64,000 nucleotides of DNA from an uncultured Fluviicola sp. (GTDB taxonomy: Bacteria > Bacteroidota > Bacteroidia > Flavobacteriales_D > Crocinitomicaceae), in the NCBI RefSeq assembly GCF_902168135.1, contig NZ_CABHOL010000006.1:1-64000 (forward strand), read 5' to 3'. This document shows, one piece after another, positions 52,000 through 59,779 of this stretch. The number at the start of each line of letters is the position of its first letter. Position 1 is the first letter of the stretch. The position numbers and the translations under genes were made by a program. The notes under the pieces are model-generated. The model was not told where the DNA came from and made no database searches. It saw only the letters and a list, made by a program, of their open reading frames with translations.

Positions 52000-52466
52000 T
52001 ATTTGATTTTGACAGATATCTCCATTTCGAAAAGTGCAACCACCTCTCCGTTCAGATCTTTAGCTGTGACCTTCACCCAGTGATTTTGTCTTTCGTTTGT
52101 TTGAATTGCCTTTAGTACCTGCTCCCTCACAGCAGCACCTTCATTACAGGTAAACAGAACATCTGTTTCAGCACGTTTTATGAACTCCGATTTCATCGCT
52201 TTAAAAGCGAATGAAGGACGAACATTCAATTCATCACAAAAATAAAATGCGTGCAATCCTGCCGTAACATCAGCTCCTACGGCCAATACTCCGAAATACA
52301 TGCTTTTCAGATGATTCTTTGTTCTTCTTCTCAATCGAATCTTTACAACAACATCGGTATCATTGATTTCAACCAGCCTGGGACGCACATACCCGATCAT
52401 CGGTATTTTAAAAATACCCATTAGACGAAGCATCATCCCATATTTCTTCAAATTCGGATTACTCAT
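51999..52466 (-). CDS. DUF4442 hot-dog thioesterase-like protein
   Basis: A 155-residue protein resembling DUF4442/YiiD-type hot-dog thioesterases: VVVKIRLRRRTKNHLKSMYF, GVLAVGADVTAGLHAF and SFAFKAMKSEFIKRAETDVL. Acyl-CoA hydrolysis is the probable activity by family, with no substrate evident. Its start overlaps the nitronate monooxygenase stop by 4 bp, so they are translationally coupled. The last codons (KIK-stop) carry the same AAAATCAAATAA word as the marC end. Confidence 0.82.
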   Translation of the reverse strand: MSNPNLKKYGMMLRLMGIFKIPMIGYVRPRLVEINDTDVVVKIRLRRRTKNHLKSMYFGVLAVGADVTAGLHAFYFCDELNVRPSFAFKAMKSEFIKRAETDVLFTCNEGAAVREQVLKAIQTNERQNHWVKVTAKDLNGEVVALFEMEISVKIK

Positions 52467-53410
52467 GGCTTTGTAAGGGTTTCGATGATCTCTTTTACCG
52501 GTCGGATCGATTTCACATGCTCAATACTTGGTCCCGCACACCAAACGGTTTTATAAGTTGCGCTGAAAGCTGCTTTCTCCAGGGATTTCATCCCCCGATA
52601 AAATGTCAGTGCTTTTACCCATTTCTTCAAACGCTTGTTTTTATTCAAAATGCGTTCCAACCAGGATTGTTCAGTTCCAATTTCCTTTACATATGGTGTG
52701 TTTATAACTGTACAAGGTGTTCCTGAAAGTTTGGAGGTCATTACAATATCCTTTGCACCGTAATCTACACATGCCTGCTTATATTCCTGCGAAACGCCTG
52801 CTTCATCAGATGCAATGAAAACCGAACCGATAGAAAATCCGTCAGCTCCTGCCTCGATCAATTCGTCCATTTCTTTTTTTGTTCCTACACCTCCGGCAGA
52901 AATAACCGGAATTGAAATAGCTTTCTTAATGCTCTTGATCAGTGTCGGAGCATCTATTTGGCCTGCATGACCACCTGCCCTGTTGTTGACGGCAATTACA
53001 GCATCAGCTCCCAAGGTTTCTACTTTCTGCGCATAAGAAACATCCGTAACATCACAAAAAACTTTTATATTCTTTCCATGAGCCGCATCAATGACTTTTT
53101 TAGGAGATCCTAAAGAGGTTATGAAAAAATCGACGCCCTCTTCCACACAGATCTTTAATTGCTCTTCCATGTAAATATTAGAAGCATTTACGATCAGGTT
53201 AATCCCGATCGGACCTTTCGCTTTTGCTTTCATACGTCTCAGACCTTCTCTCAATAGTTCGGTAGAACGGTAATTCAAAGCCGGAATAGCCGCCGCAATC
53301 CCATTTTCAGTACCCGCAATGATCATTTCTTCATTCGAAACCAAAAACATAGGCGCCATAATAATCGGATGCTCAATATTCAATAAGTTGCTTAAAGCCA
53401 ATTTTTCCAT
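52463..53410 (-). CDS. Nitronate monooxygenase (NMO/2-nitropropane dioxygenase family)
   Basis: A 315-residue FMN-dependent TIM barrel from the ATG at 53410 (MEKLALSNLL); a TTG at 53416 is less likely. FMN and substrate motifs include IIMAPMFLVSNEEM, GIAAAIPALNYRS, the catalytic-His segment NNRAGGHAGQ and VISAGGVGTKKEMDELIEAG with GADGFSIGSVFIASDEA. NMO oxidises alkyl nitronates such as propionate-3-nitronate; related enzymes are FabK-like enoyl-ACP reductases. The coupled thioesterase suggests an acyl-CoA context (inference). Confidence 0.9.
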   Translation of the reverse strand: MEKLALSNLLNIEHPIIMAPMFLVSNEEMIIAGTENGIAAAIPALNYRSTELLREGLRRMKAKAKGPIGINLIVNASNIYMEEQLKICVEEGVDFFITSLGSPKKVIDAAHGKNIKVFCDVTDVSYAQKVETLGADAVIAVNNRAGGHAGQIDAPTLIKSIKKAISIPVISAGGVGTKKEMDELIEAGADGFSIGSVFIASDEAGVSQEYKQACVDYGAKDIVMTSKLSGTPCTVINTPYVKEIGTEQSWLERILNKNKRLKKWVKALTFYRGMKSLEKAAFSATYKTVWCAGPSIEHVKSIRPVKEIIETLTKP

Positions 53411-53459
53411 TTTCAATTGATTACATCCAAATATACAAATAATTATGCATGCATATATT

Positions 53460-53536
53460 AATTATCAATTATGAATTTCGGGAATTATCAAGAATGTTCA
53501 GAACTTGATAATTTGAATTCTTGATAATTGATCATT
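53460..53536. repeat. AT-rich nested inverted repeat, family B copy 3
   Basis: Outer arms AATTATCAATT and AATTGATCATT (one mismatch) enclose a perfect inner 10-bp stem AATTATCAAG / CTTGATAATT. It lies between the NMO start and the terminator of the next gene. Confidence 0.75.
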
Positions 53537-53566
53537 AAAAAAGCCCTCCCGATTTCTCAGAAAGGC
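53537..53566 (-). terminator. Probable terminator of the gene at 53590
   Basis: On the minus strand AGCCTTTC pairs with GGGAGGGCT (two G-U pairs) across an 8-base loop, followed by TTTTTT. Weaker than the other terminators here. Confidence 0.5.
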
Positions 53567-53589
53567 TCTCAATATGTTTTAAAGGCTTT

Positions 53590-54270
53590 TTACATTCCGA
53601 AACCGAACTTGATTCCGGTTGCCGCATTCAGTCTGACTCCCGTATTGCTTGTACCAACCCAGCGAGACTGAACATTGCCCTGGTCGTCTACGTAATTATC
53701 CATGTACTTGTTATTAATATCGAACGTTCCCAGTCCAACTCCGAAATACATGTCGATGCTGAAATTTCCGTCACCCGGCCAAAACTGGAATCCCATATTA
53801 AATCGGAATATCAATTGGCTTAAGCTAGCTTTTGTGTCATCGAGCACTCCACTTATATCCTGGATCAAATAATTGTATCTTCGATACTTAAAGACCGGAG
53901 AAAGGTAAAGTCCCTTCAATTCATTATCTTCGGAAAGCGGGTAAAATCTTGGAGCAAGTGATGCATGAAATCCAATATTAGCATCAGCATCCATATTTAT
54001 CGGATCAAATTCCCAAATATCGCTGCGCCACAAACGCTGGTTTCCAAAGTTCAGTCCGAATTGAGAAATGGTAGGACCGACTTCCAGCTCCAGGCTGAAA
54101 ATACGTGCCACCCGCTGCTCGTAACTGAAGTTAAATTCTCCTGCAACCAACTGTGTGGGAGCAAATTTCAGGACGAAATTCTTTCCAAAGCGGTCTTCTT
54201 CTGCCTCGTCTTGTGACCAGGTTGCCAGTGAAATAGTTGATAGAATGATACATCCAAGTAATTTTTTCAT
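53590..54270 (-). CDS. Outer-membrane beta-barrel-like exported protein
   Basis: A 226-residue protein with a signal peptide (MKKLLGCIILSTISLATWSQ) and alternating hydrophobic/polar strands typical of an outer-membrane beta-barrel (FVLKFAPTQLVAGEFNFSYE, QLIFRFNMGFQFW, FSIDMYFGVGLGTFD). It ends GIKFGFGM, an aromatic/hydrophobic C-terminus compatible with barrel assembly. Function unknown. Signal peptide and strand pattern support export, but the family name is not certain. Confidence 0.68.
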   Translation of the reverse strand: MKKLLGCIILSTISLATWSQDEAEEDRFGKNFVLKFAPTQLVAGEFNFSYEQRVARIFSLELEVGPTISQFGLNFGNQRLWRSDIWEFDPINMDADANIGFHASLAPRFYPLSEDNELKGLYLSPVFKYRRYNYLIQDISGVLDDTKASLSQLIFRFNMGFQFWPGDGNFSIDMYFGVGLGTFDINNKYMDNYVDDQGNVQSRWVGTSNTGVRLNAATGIKFGFGM

Positions 54271-54371
54271 ATACCTTGATTTAGTCTTACCAAATTAACC
54301 TTTTTTTCAATCAAATGGAAAGTTTAAATTCCAATTGGAACAATGAAGAGATAAAATACCGAAATTTGGGC

Positions 54372-55286
54372 ATGGCAAATTCATCAGACTGGATTAGTGC
54401 TCTTCGGTTAAGAACACTTCCTTTATCCATTTCGGGAATACTCGTTGGTTCTTTTGTTGCGGTTTTCCAGGGTTACTGGAACCCCGTTATTTTCTCTTTA
54501 GCCTTGTCTACAACCCTTCTTTTTCAAATCTTGTCGAACCTGGCAAACGATTTGGGGGATTCTCTAAAAGGCGCCGACAATTCGGAAAGGGTGGGCCCGA
54601 TGCGTGCCGTTCAATCCGGTTCTATCTCGAAAAAGGCAATGAAAAATGCAGTAATCCTTACTTCCCTGTTGTCTTTTTTAAGTGCAGGGCTGTTGATTTA
54701 CTTCGGAACAAAGAACCTTTCTGCAACAAGTGTTTACATTTACATTGCTTTGGCCGTTGCATCGGTTTTTGCTGCTATTACTTACACCATTGGAAAAAAG
54801 GCTTATGGCTATAATGGTTTGGGTGATTTGTTCGTATTCATCTTTTTTGGCCTGGTAAGTGTTATCGGTGTCTACCCGTTATTTTCGGACACCTTATCCT
54901 GGATACTTGTCTTTCCGGCTGTCACGATCGGTTTTTTAAGTACAGCTGTATTGAACCTGAATAACATGCGTGACCGTGAAAACGATTCAAAAGTCGGAAA
55001 ACGGACCTTGGTTGTAAAATTGGGAGCTTCAAATGCAAAAAAATACCATTTCTTCCTAATTATCAGCGCTTTTGTAAGCTGGGGAATTTTCCTGGTACTG
55101 ACTAAGAACTGGCTCGGATTTATCTCCTTTCTTCCAGCATTATTATTTGTGAAGCATTTGGTATTTGTAGCGAAGAACACAGTCCCTAAAGAATTGGACT
55201 CTCAATTAAAGATCGTTGCTTTGGGCACCTTTTTTATCAGTCTGCTCTACGTAATCAGTGTTTCGATCAACCAATGGATCCTCTAA
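54372..55286 (+). CDS. menA: 1,4-Dihydroxy-2-naphthoate polyprenyltransferase MenA
   Basis: A 304-residue UbiA-superfamily membrane enzyme that prenylates DHNA in menaquinone synthesis. Start at 54372 (MANSSDWISALRLRTLPLS) fits the family; the ATG at 54315 adds 19 polar residues. Asp-rich motifs are NDLGDSLKGAD and RDREND. About eight TM helices. It overlaps menC by 13 bp. Confidence 0.92.
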   Translation: MANSSDWISALRLRTLPLSISGILVGSFVAVFQGYWNPVIFSLALSTTLLFQILSNLANDLGDSLKGADNSERVGPMRAVQSGSISKKAMKNAVILTSLLSFLSAGLLIYFGTKNLSATSVYIYIALAVASVFAAITYTIGKKAYGYNGLGDLFVFIFFGLVSVIGVYPLFSDTLSWILVFPAVTIGFLSTAVLNLNNMRDRENDSKVGKRTLVVKLGASNAKKYHFFLIISAFVSWGIFLVLTKNWLGFISFLPALLFVKHLVFVAKNTVPKELDSQLKIVALGTFFISLLYVISVSINQWIL

Positions 55287-56308
55287 AGCAAGCAAAGGCA
55301 ACCTTTGAGGCGTTTACACTTGATTTCAAACGTCCGAGCGGGACAAGTCGCGGAGTTCTGACCCAAAAGAAAGGCTGGAAACTGCTATTAACGGATCCTG
55401 AAGGCACTACCGGATTGGGAGAATGTTCCATCATTCCGGGATTATCGCCGGATTACACTACTGATGAAGCCTACGAGCAAAAACTGACTGAAGTTTGTTC
55501 AAATCCATTCCTGTTTGCTAAAAACAAAACACTTCTGATTGATTACCCTTCTATCCTATTCGGTTTAGAAAGCGCTTATTTCGATTTGTTGAACGGTGGA
55601 AAACGGGTTTATTTCGAATCAGCAAAAAGAAGTTCCGGGTTCAGCATTCCGATTAACGGGTTGATCTGGATGGGGAATCCCGGTTACATGCGCGATCAGA
55701 TCGAAGAAAAGCTGGATGCAGGATTCAACTGCATCAAACTGAAGGTCGGAGCAATCGATTTCAAACAAGAATTGAAACTTTTAGAAGGAATCCGCGCCAG
55801 ATTTGACGCGTCTAAAATTGTATTGCGTGTAGATGCCAACGGGGCTTTCAGCATGGAGGATTCAACCTGGAAACTAAAAGAGTTAGCTCAATTGGACCTC
55901 CACAGTATTGAACAGCCGATCAAAGCCGGATCCTGGAACAACATGAAGAAGCTTTGTGAAGAAACACCGCTGGCGATTGCTTTGGACGAAGAGCTGATCG
56001 GAGTTAATGAAACAAACAAAAAGATTGAACTTCTTGAAACGATCAACCCTCAATACATTATTCTAAAACCAAGTTTACACGGCGGATTCAGCGGGTCAAA
56101 AGAATGGATTGAGCTGGCAGACGAACGCAACATTCCGTGGTGGATTACCTCAGCTTTGGAAAGCAATATCGGGTTGAATGCGATAGCGCAGTTTACAGCG
56201 GATTACAACCCGGTTTTACCGCAGGGACTGGGAACAGGCGGATTGTATGAAACGAATTTTGAAGCTCCGTTAACGATTGCAGAAGGGAATTTGATTTATC
56301 TAAAATAA
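55274..56308 (+). CDS. menC: o-Succinylbenzoate synthase MenC
   Basis: A 344-residue enolase-superfamily enzyme of menaquinone synthesis. Motifs in order: catalytic base region FNCIKLKVGAIDF (KxK), metal ligands in LRVDANGAF, IEQPI and IALDEEL, then the second lysine ILKPSLHGG and a C-terminal ESNIGLNAI. It follows menA with a 13-bp overlap, so the two are translationally coupled; the other men genes are not in the window. Confidence 0.92.
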   Translation: MDPLKQAKATFEAFTLDFKRPSGTSRGVLTQKKGWKLLLTDPEGTTGLGECSIIPGLSPDYTTDEAYEQKLTEVCSNPFLFAKNKTLLIDYPSILFGLESAYFDLLNGGKRVYFESAKRSSGFSIPINGLIWMGNPGYMRDQIEEKLDAGFNCIKLKVGAIDFKQELKLLEGIRARFDASKIVLRVDANGAFSMEDSTWKLKELAQLDLHSIEQPIKAGSWNNMKKLCEETPLAIALDEELIGVNETNKKIELLETINPQYIILKPSLHGGFSGSKEWIELADERNIPWWITSALESNIGLNAIAQFTADYNPVLPQGLGTGGLYETNFEAPLTIAEGNLIYLK

Positions 56309-56331
56309 CTTTCAAAACAAGGGCACAAATT

Positions 56332-56381
56332 CTTCGCGAGCGAAGCTGTTTTAATTTGCGCACAGATCTCGCTGATCTCGC
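56332..56381. repeat. Intergenic CGC-rich words after menC
   Basis: A short palindrome CTTCGC-GA-GCGAAG (56332-56345) and a direct repeat of GATCTCGC (56365-56372 and 56374-56381) in the gap between menC and the next gene. A similar CCGCGGA doublet lies at 57019-57035. Confidence 0.5.
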
Positions 56382-56482
56382 AGATTTTTATTCTGCATAG
56401 TATAGGGACTTCGCTAGCTCAGTCAGGTCATTATTCCCGAAGATAACACAGAGGAACGCTGATTTTATATGGTGGTTATCCT

Positions 56483-56929
56483 TTAAAACAATCTCTGTTT
56501 CTCACGTTGAATTAAAGTGATGTTTCCTGATTTAATTTCTATTCTTACCGAAATTTCGTTTCTCAATCCGAGGAAGCCATTATAGCTCTTACCACACAAC
56601 AAAAGCAAGTCATATTTTTCATTTTCAAAAGGAATATCAATAACATCAAACCTTAATGCTGTATCATTAATTTTTGCAGCTCTTTTTTGTTCAGATTTGT
56701 CGAATGAACTCTGGATATACAAATCGATTTCAGTGATATATTTTTTATATCCATCCTTAAAAAAGTTATAAGTAGCAATTTGCTCCTCTTTCACCTTTCC
56801 CTTTTCAGAACCGAAATAGACATCGCATTCCCCACCCAATCCATCAAACATTTGTGTCTTAATATAAGACTTCGAGTTTTCTGGTCCTACGAGTGAATAA
56901 TCACTCATAAGCGTTTCCAATGTCAACAT
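56483..56929 (-). CDS. Hypothetical cytoplasmic protein
   Basis: A 148-residue protein without signal peptide or membrane segment. It has an acidic/beta-rich character (GGECDVYFGSEKGKVKEEQI, RFDVIDIPFENEKYDLLLLC) and is not recognised. It is flanked by an intergenic CGC-rich repeat and lies upstream of the dnaK terminator, unrelated to dnaK by strand spacing. An internal ATG (MSDYSL) could be the true start. It could be a small immunity-like or enzyme-associated protein; I cannot say which. Confidence 0.55.
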   Translation of the reverse strand: MLTLETLMSDYSLVGPENSKSYIKTQMFDGLGGECDVYFGSEKGKVKEEQIATYNFFKDGYKKYITEIDLYIQSSFDKSEQKRAAKINDTALRFDVIDIPFENEKYDLLLLCGKSYNGFLGLRNEISVRIEIKSGNITLIQREKQRLF

Positions 56930-57037
56930 ATTTTTCCAATTGTTGTTTTTTTACTGTCTAAAAATACAGATTACAAAGCAGAAACGCGATAATTGCATAC
57001 CTGCTATTTTTTAATAAATCCGCGGAATCCGCGGGCC

Positions 57038-57076
57038 AAAAAAAGAGGGCCTCTGCATCTGCAAAAGCCCTCTTTT
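57038..57076 (-). terminator. Terminator of dnaK
   Basis: Minus-strand AAAGAGGGC / GCCCTCTTT stem with a 16-base loop and T7, 19 bp past the dnaK stop. Confidence 0.88.
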
Positions 57077-57093
57077 TGTAATCTATTTATTTG

Positions 57094-58998
57094 TTACTTC
57101 TTATCGTTCACTTCTTCGAAGTCAACATCAGTTACTTCATCACCTGAGTTTCCTCCGGCATTTCCGCCTTGAGCTCCCTGATCTGCACCACCAGCATTTG
57201 CTGCGTTATACATTTCCTGAGAAGCTGCCTGGAAAGCTGTATTCAAACGCTCCATTGCCGCATCAAGGTTTGCCATGTTCTTCGCTTCAAACTCAGTCTT
57301 CAATGCCGCTAAAGCATCTTCTATAGGTTGTTTTTTATCTGCAGGGATCTTATCTCCGTACTCTTTCAACTGACGCTCAGTTTGGAAGATCAATGAATCT
57401 GCTTTATTCAAAGTTTCAGCTTCCTGCATACGCTTCTTATCTGCATCTGCATTTGCTTCTGCCTCTGCTTTCATACGCTTGATCTCTTCATCAGACAAAC
57501 CTGAAGATGCTTCAATCTTGATAGACTGCTCTTTTCCTGTTCCTTTGTCTTTTGCAGAAATGTGCATAATTCCGTTCGCATCCACGTCGAATGTTACTTC
57601 GATTTGCGGTTCTCCACGACGAGCAGGCGGAATATCCGTCAATGAGAAGCGACCCAATGTTTTGTTATCGCCTGCCATCGGACGCTCACCCTGCAATACA
57701 TGAATATCTACTGCCGGCTGGTTATCCGCTGCTGTTGAGAATGTCTCAGATTTTTTAGTCGGAATAGTTGTATTCGCTTCGATCAATTTCGTGAATACAC
57801 CTCCCATTGTTTCAATTCCTAAAGACAATGGAATAACATCCAACAATAAGACATCTTTCACTTCACCTGTCAATACACCTCCTTGAATCGCCGCACCAAC
57901 TGCTACTACTTCATCCGGGTTTACTCCTTTTGACGGAGCTTTTCCGAAGAAACGCTGCACTGCATCCTGGATTACAGGAATACGAGTTGATCCACCAACC
58001 AAAATCACTTCATCGATATCGCTTGTAGACAATCCTGCATTTTGAAGAGCAGAACGACAAGGTGCGATTGTTCTTTCAACGATTGTTGCGATCAATTGCT
58101 CGAATTTTGAACGTTGTAAAGTTCTTACCAAGTGTTTTGGAATACCGTTTACCGGCATGATGTATGGCAAGTTGATCTCTGTTGAAGTTGTTGAAGACAA
58201 TTCGATCTTCGCCTTTTCAGCAGCTTCTTTCAAACGTTGTAAAGCCATCGGGTCCTGGCGTAAATCCAATCCTTCTTCTGCTTTAAACTCGTCTGCCAGC
58301 CAAGTAATGATTGCCTCATCCACGTCGTCACCACCTAAGTGCGTATCTCCGTCAGTTGCCAATACTTCAAACACTCCGTCTCCCAATTCCAAAACGGAAA
58401 CGTCATGAGTACCACCACCGAAGTCGAATACTACGATCTTTTGGTCTATTCCTTTTTTATCCAAACCGTAAGCTAAAGCTGCAGCTGTAGGCTCGTTGAT
58501 AATACGTTTGATTGTTAAACCTGCGATTTCTCCTGCTTCTTTTGTAGCCTGACGCTGAGAGTCATTAAAGTACGCCGGAACTGTTACAACCGCTTCAGTT
58601 ACTTCCTGACCCAAATAATCTTCAGCTGTTTTCTTCATTTTCTGAAGGATCATTGCAGAAATTTCCTGCGGAGTATACATACGTCCGTCGATATCTACTC
58701 TTGGTGTGTTGTTATCGCCTTTTACAATTTTGTAAGGTACGCGGCCAGCCTCTTTCTGTGTTTCATCATAGGAAGATCCCATGAAACGCTTAATCGAGTA
58801 AATTGTTTTTGTTGGGTTGGTAATCGCCTGACGCTTCGCAGGGTCACCAACTTTCAGTTCGCCACCATCTACGAATGCTACCACAGAGGGTGTTGTACGC
58901 TTACCTTCAGAATTTGCGATTACAACCGGCTCATTTCCCTCCATTACGGAAACACATGAGTTTGTTGTTCCTAAATCGATTCCAATTATTTTTCCCAT
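57094..58998 (-). CDS. dnaK: Chaperone DnaK (Hsp70)
   Basis: A 634-residue Hsp70. ATPase motifs [13 protein letters not shown] (phosphate 1), [17 protein letters not shown] (phosphate 2) and [11 protein letters not shown] are intact, followed by the substrate-binding domain (about 385-500) and a lid ending in a Gly-rich segment and the acidic tail DFEEVNDKK. It folds nascent and stress-denatured proteins with DnaJ and GrpE, which are not adjacent. Its 256-bp upstream region holds a sigma-54-like promoter and repeated TGTCAG words. Confidence 0.98.
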   Translation of the reverse strand: MGKIIGIDLGTTNSCVSVMEGNEPVVIANSEGKRTTPSVVAFVDGGELKVGDPAKRQAITNPTKTIYSIKRFMGSSYDETQKEAGRVPYKIVKGDNNTPRVDIDGRMYTPQEISAMILQKMKKTAEDYLGQEVTEAVVTVPAYFNDSQRQATKEAGEIAGLTIKRIINEPTAAALAYGLDKKGIDQKIVVFDFGGGTHDVSVLELGDGVFEVLATDGDTHLGGDDVDEAIITWLADEFKAEEGLDLRQDPMALQRLKEAAEKAKIELSSTTSTEINLPYIMPVNGIPKHLVRTLQRSKFEQLIATIVERTIAPCRSALQNAGLSTSDIDEVILVGGSTRIPVIQDAVQRFFGKAPSKGVNPDEVVAVGAAIQGGVLTGEVKDVLLLDVIPLSLGIETMGGVFTKLIEANTTIPTKKSETFSTAADNQPAVDIHVLQGERPMAGDNKTLGRFSLTDIPPARRGEPQIEVTFDVDANGIMHISAKDKGTGKEQSIKIEASSGLSDEEIKRMKAEAEANADADKKRMQEAETLNKADSLIFQTERQLKEYGDKIPADKKQPIEDALAALKTEFEAKNMANLDAAMERLNTAFQAASQEMYNAANAGGADQGAQGGNAGGNSGDEVTDVDFEEVNDKK

Positions 58999-59037
58999 TT
59001 TATTTAATTTTCGTTTTCAGAATTTTCCTTCCATAAG

Positions 59038-59052
59038 TCAAAGGTTGTGCCA
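59038..59052 (-). promoter_or_regulatory. Sigma-54-like -24/-12 promoter upstream of dnaK
   Basis: Minus-strand TGGCACAACCTTTGA aligns with the consensus TGGCACGNNNNTTGC: the -24 GG and the -12 TTG are at the correct spacing; only the last C differs, and one -24 base. It lies about 40 bp upstream of the dnaK start codon. Confidence 0.55.
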
Positions 59053-59073
59053 GTTGAAAAAAGGCGCAGGATT

Positions 59074-59201
59074 CTGACAGATTTGGCATAAAAGGTCTAA
59101 AAGGTGGTATTACTCCTGTCGATTTGTCAGAAAAATGTCTTTTGAATCACCATTTTTGTCAGTTTAAGCGGAGAACTAACTTGATTTAAAATTCAAACTT
59201 A
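59074..59201 (-). promoter_or_regulatory. Upstream control region of dnaK
   Basis: Three TGTCAG half-sites (CTGACAG at 59074-59080; TGTCAG at 59125-59130, preceded by CTGTC; TGTCAG at 59157-59162) lie 20-110 bp upstream of the -24 element, where a sigma-54 activator would bind. A separate TAnnTTTG element (TAAGTTTG, 59194-59201) gives a possible second, vegetative promoter with a long leader. Confidence 0.4.
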
Positions 59202-59254
59202 CTTCGCAAGCGTTTTTCCGGAAGTTTGCTACCTGATTATTGGACTTTGCGGAC

Positions 59255-59779
59255 TCATTCAGATTTGAGTGTTCGATTGGGGCGGGTTCGCTGCATCCAA
59301 ATTTTCATACAGATGGTTATTCCGCCAACAAATCCAACAATATAGGAACTCACATGAGCCCAAGCTACTGCGAGAAACATTTCCTGTTTCGCAATAGGAA
59401 TGGTTGCTGAAAATTCACCCATCAAATGAATTGCCCCTGTTTTAGCGAGCAAATAACCGATTAATCCCGCTAATGCAGCGGTAAATGGCAGAATGAGCAG
59501 TAAGCGGATCACATATTTCCGAATCTTAGAAAAAGGAATTTGGGGCAATTTTCCAATACTATTAAAACACACGATGAGCAGCCCCAATATCAAACCTACC
59601 CACCAGGTAGCCAAAACTCCCCAAACAAGCGCCAGGAAAATCGGGTTCTGACTTTCAATCACTTTCGGATGCCCTATCGTGAAATACTCTACACAGATAT
59701 TTGCAGTAACTAAATCATGAGTAATCCCGAAAGTAATTGCTCCCAGTAAACAGAGTAAGATCGTTTTGAAATTAGTCAA
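59255..59779 (-). CDS. Four-helix membrane protein of unknown function
   Basis: A 174-residue protein with four hydrophobic segments (about 5-25, 45-70, 90-112, 130-155). No family recognised. The only usable start is a TTG at 59779, 8 bp inside the amino-acid permease gene, so it is probably translated by coupling to it. A role as a permease partner is inference only. Confidence 0.62.
   Translation of the reverse strand: MTNFKTILLCLLGAITFGITHDLVTANICVEYFTIGHPKVIESQNPIFLALVWGVLATWWVGLILGLLIVCFNSIGKLPQIPFSKIRKYVIRLLLILPFTAALAGLIGYLLAKTGAIHLMGEFSATIPIAKQEMFLAVAWAHVSSYIVGFVGGITICMKIWMQRTRPNRTLKSE

Noticed and set aside
56405-56440. tRNA-like word CGCTAGCTCAGTCAGG between menC and the hypothetical gene
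   Set aside because: It resembles a D-arm, but no acceptor stem, anticodon arm or GTTCRANNC T-arm follows.
59076-59098. Plus-strand TGGCAT as a second sigma-54 site
   Set aside because: There is no TTGC at the -12 spacing and no gene in that orientation.
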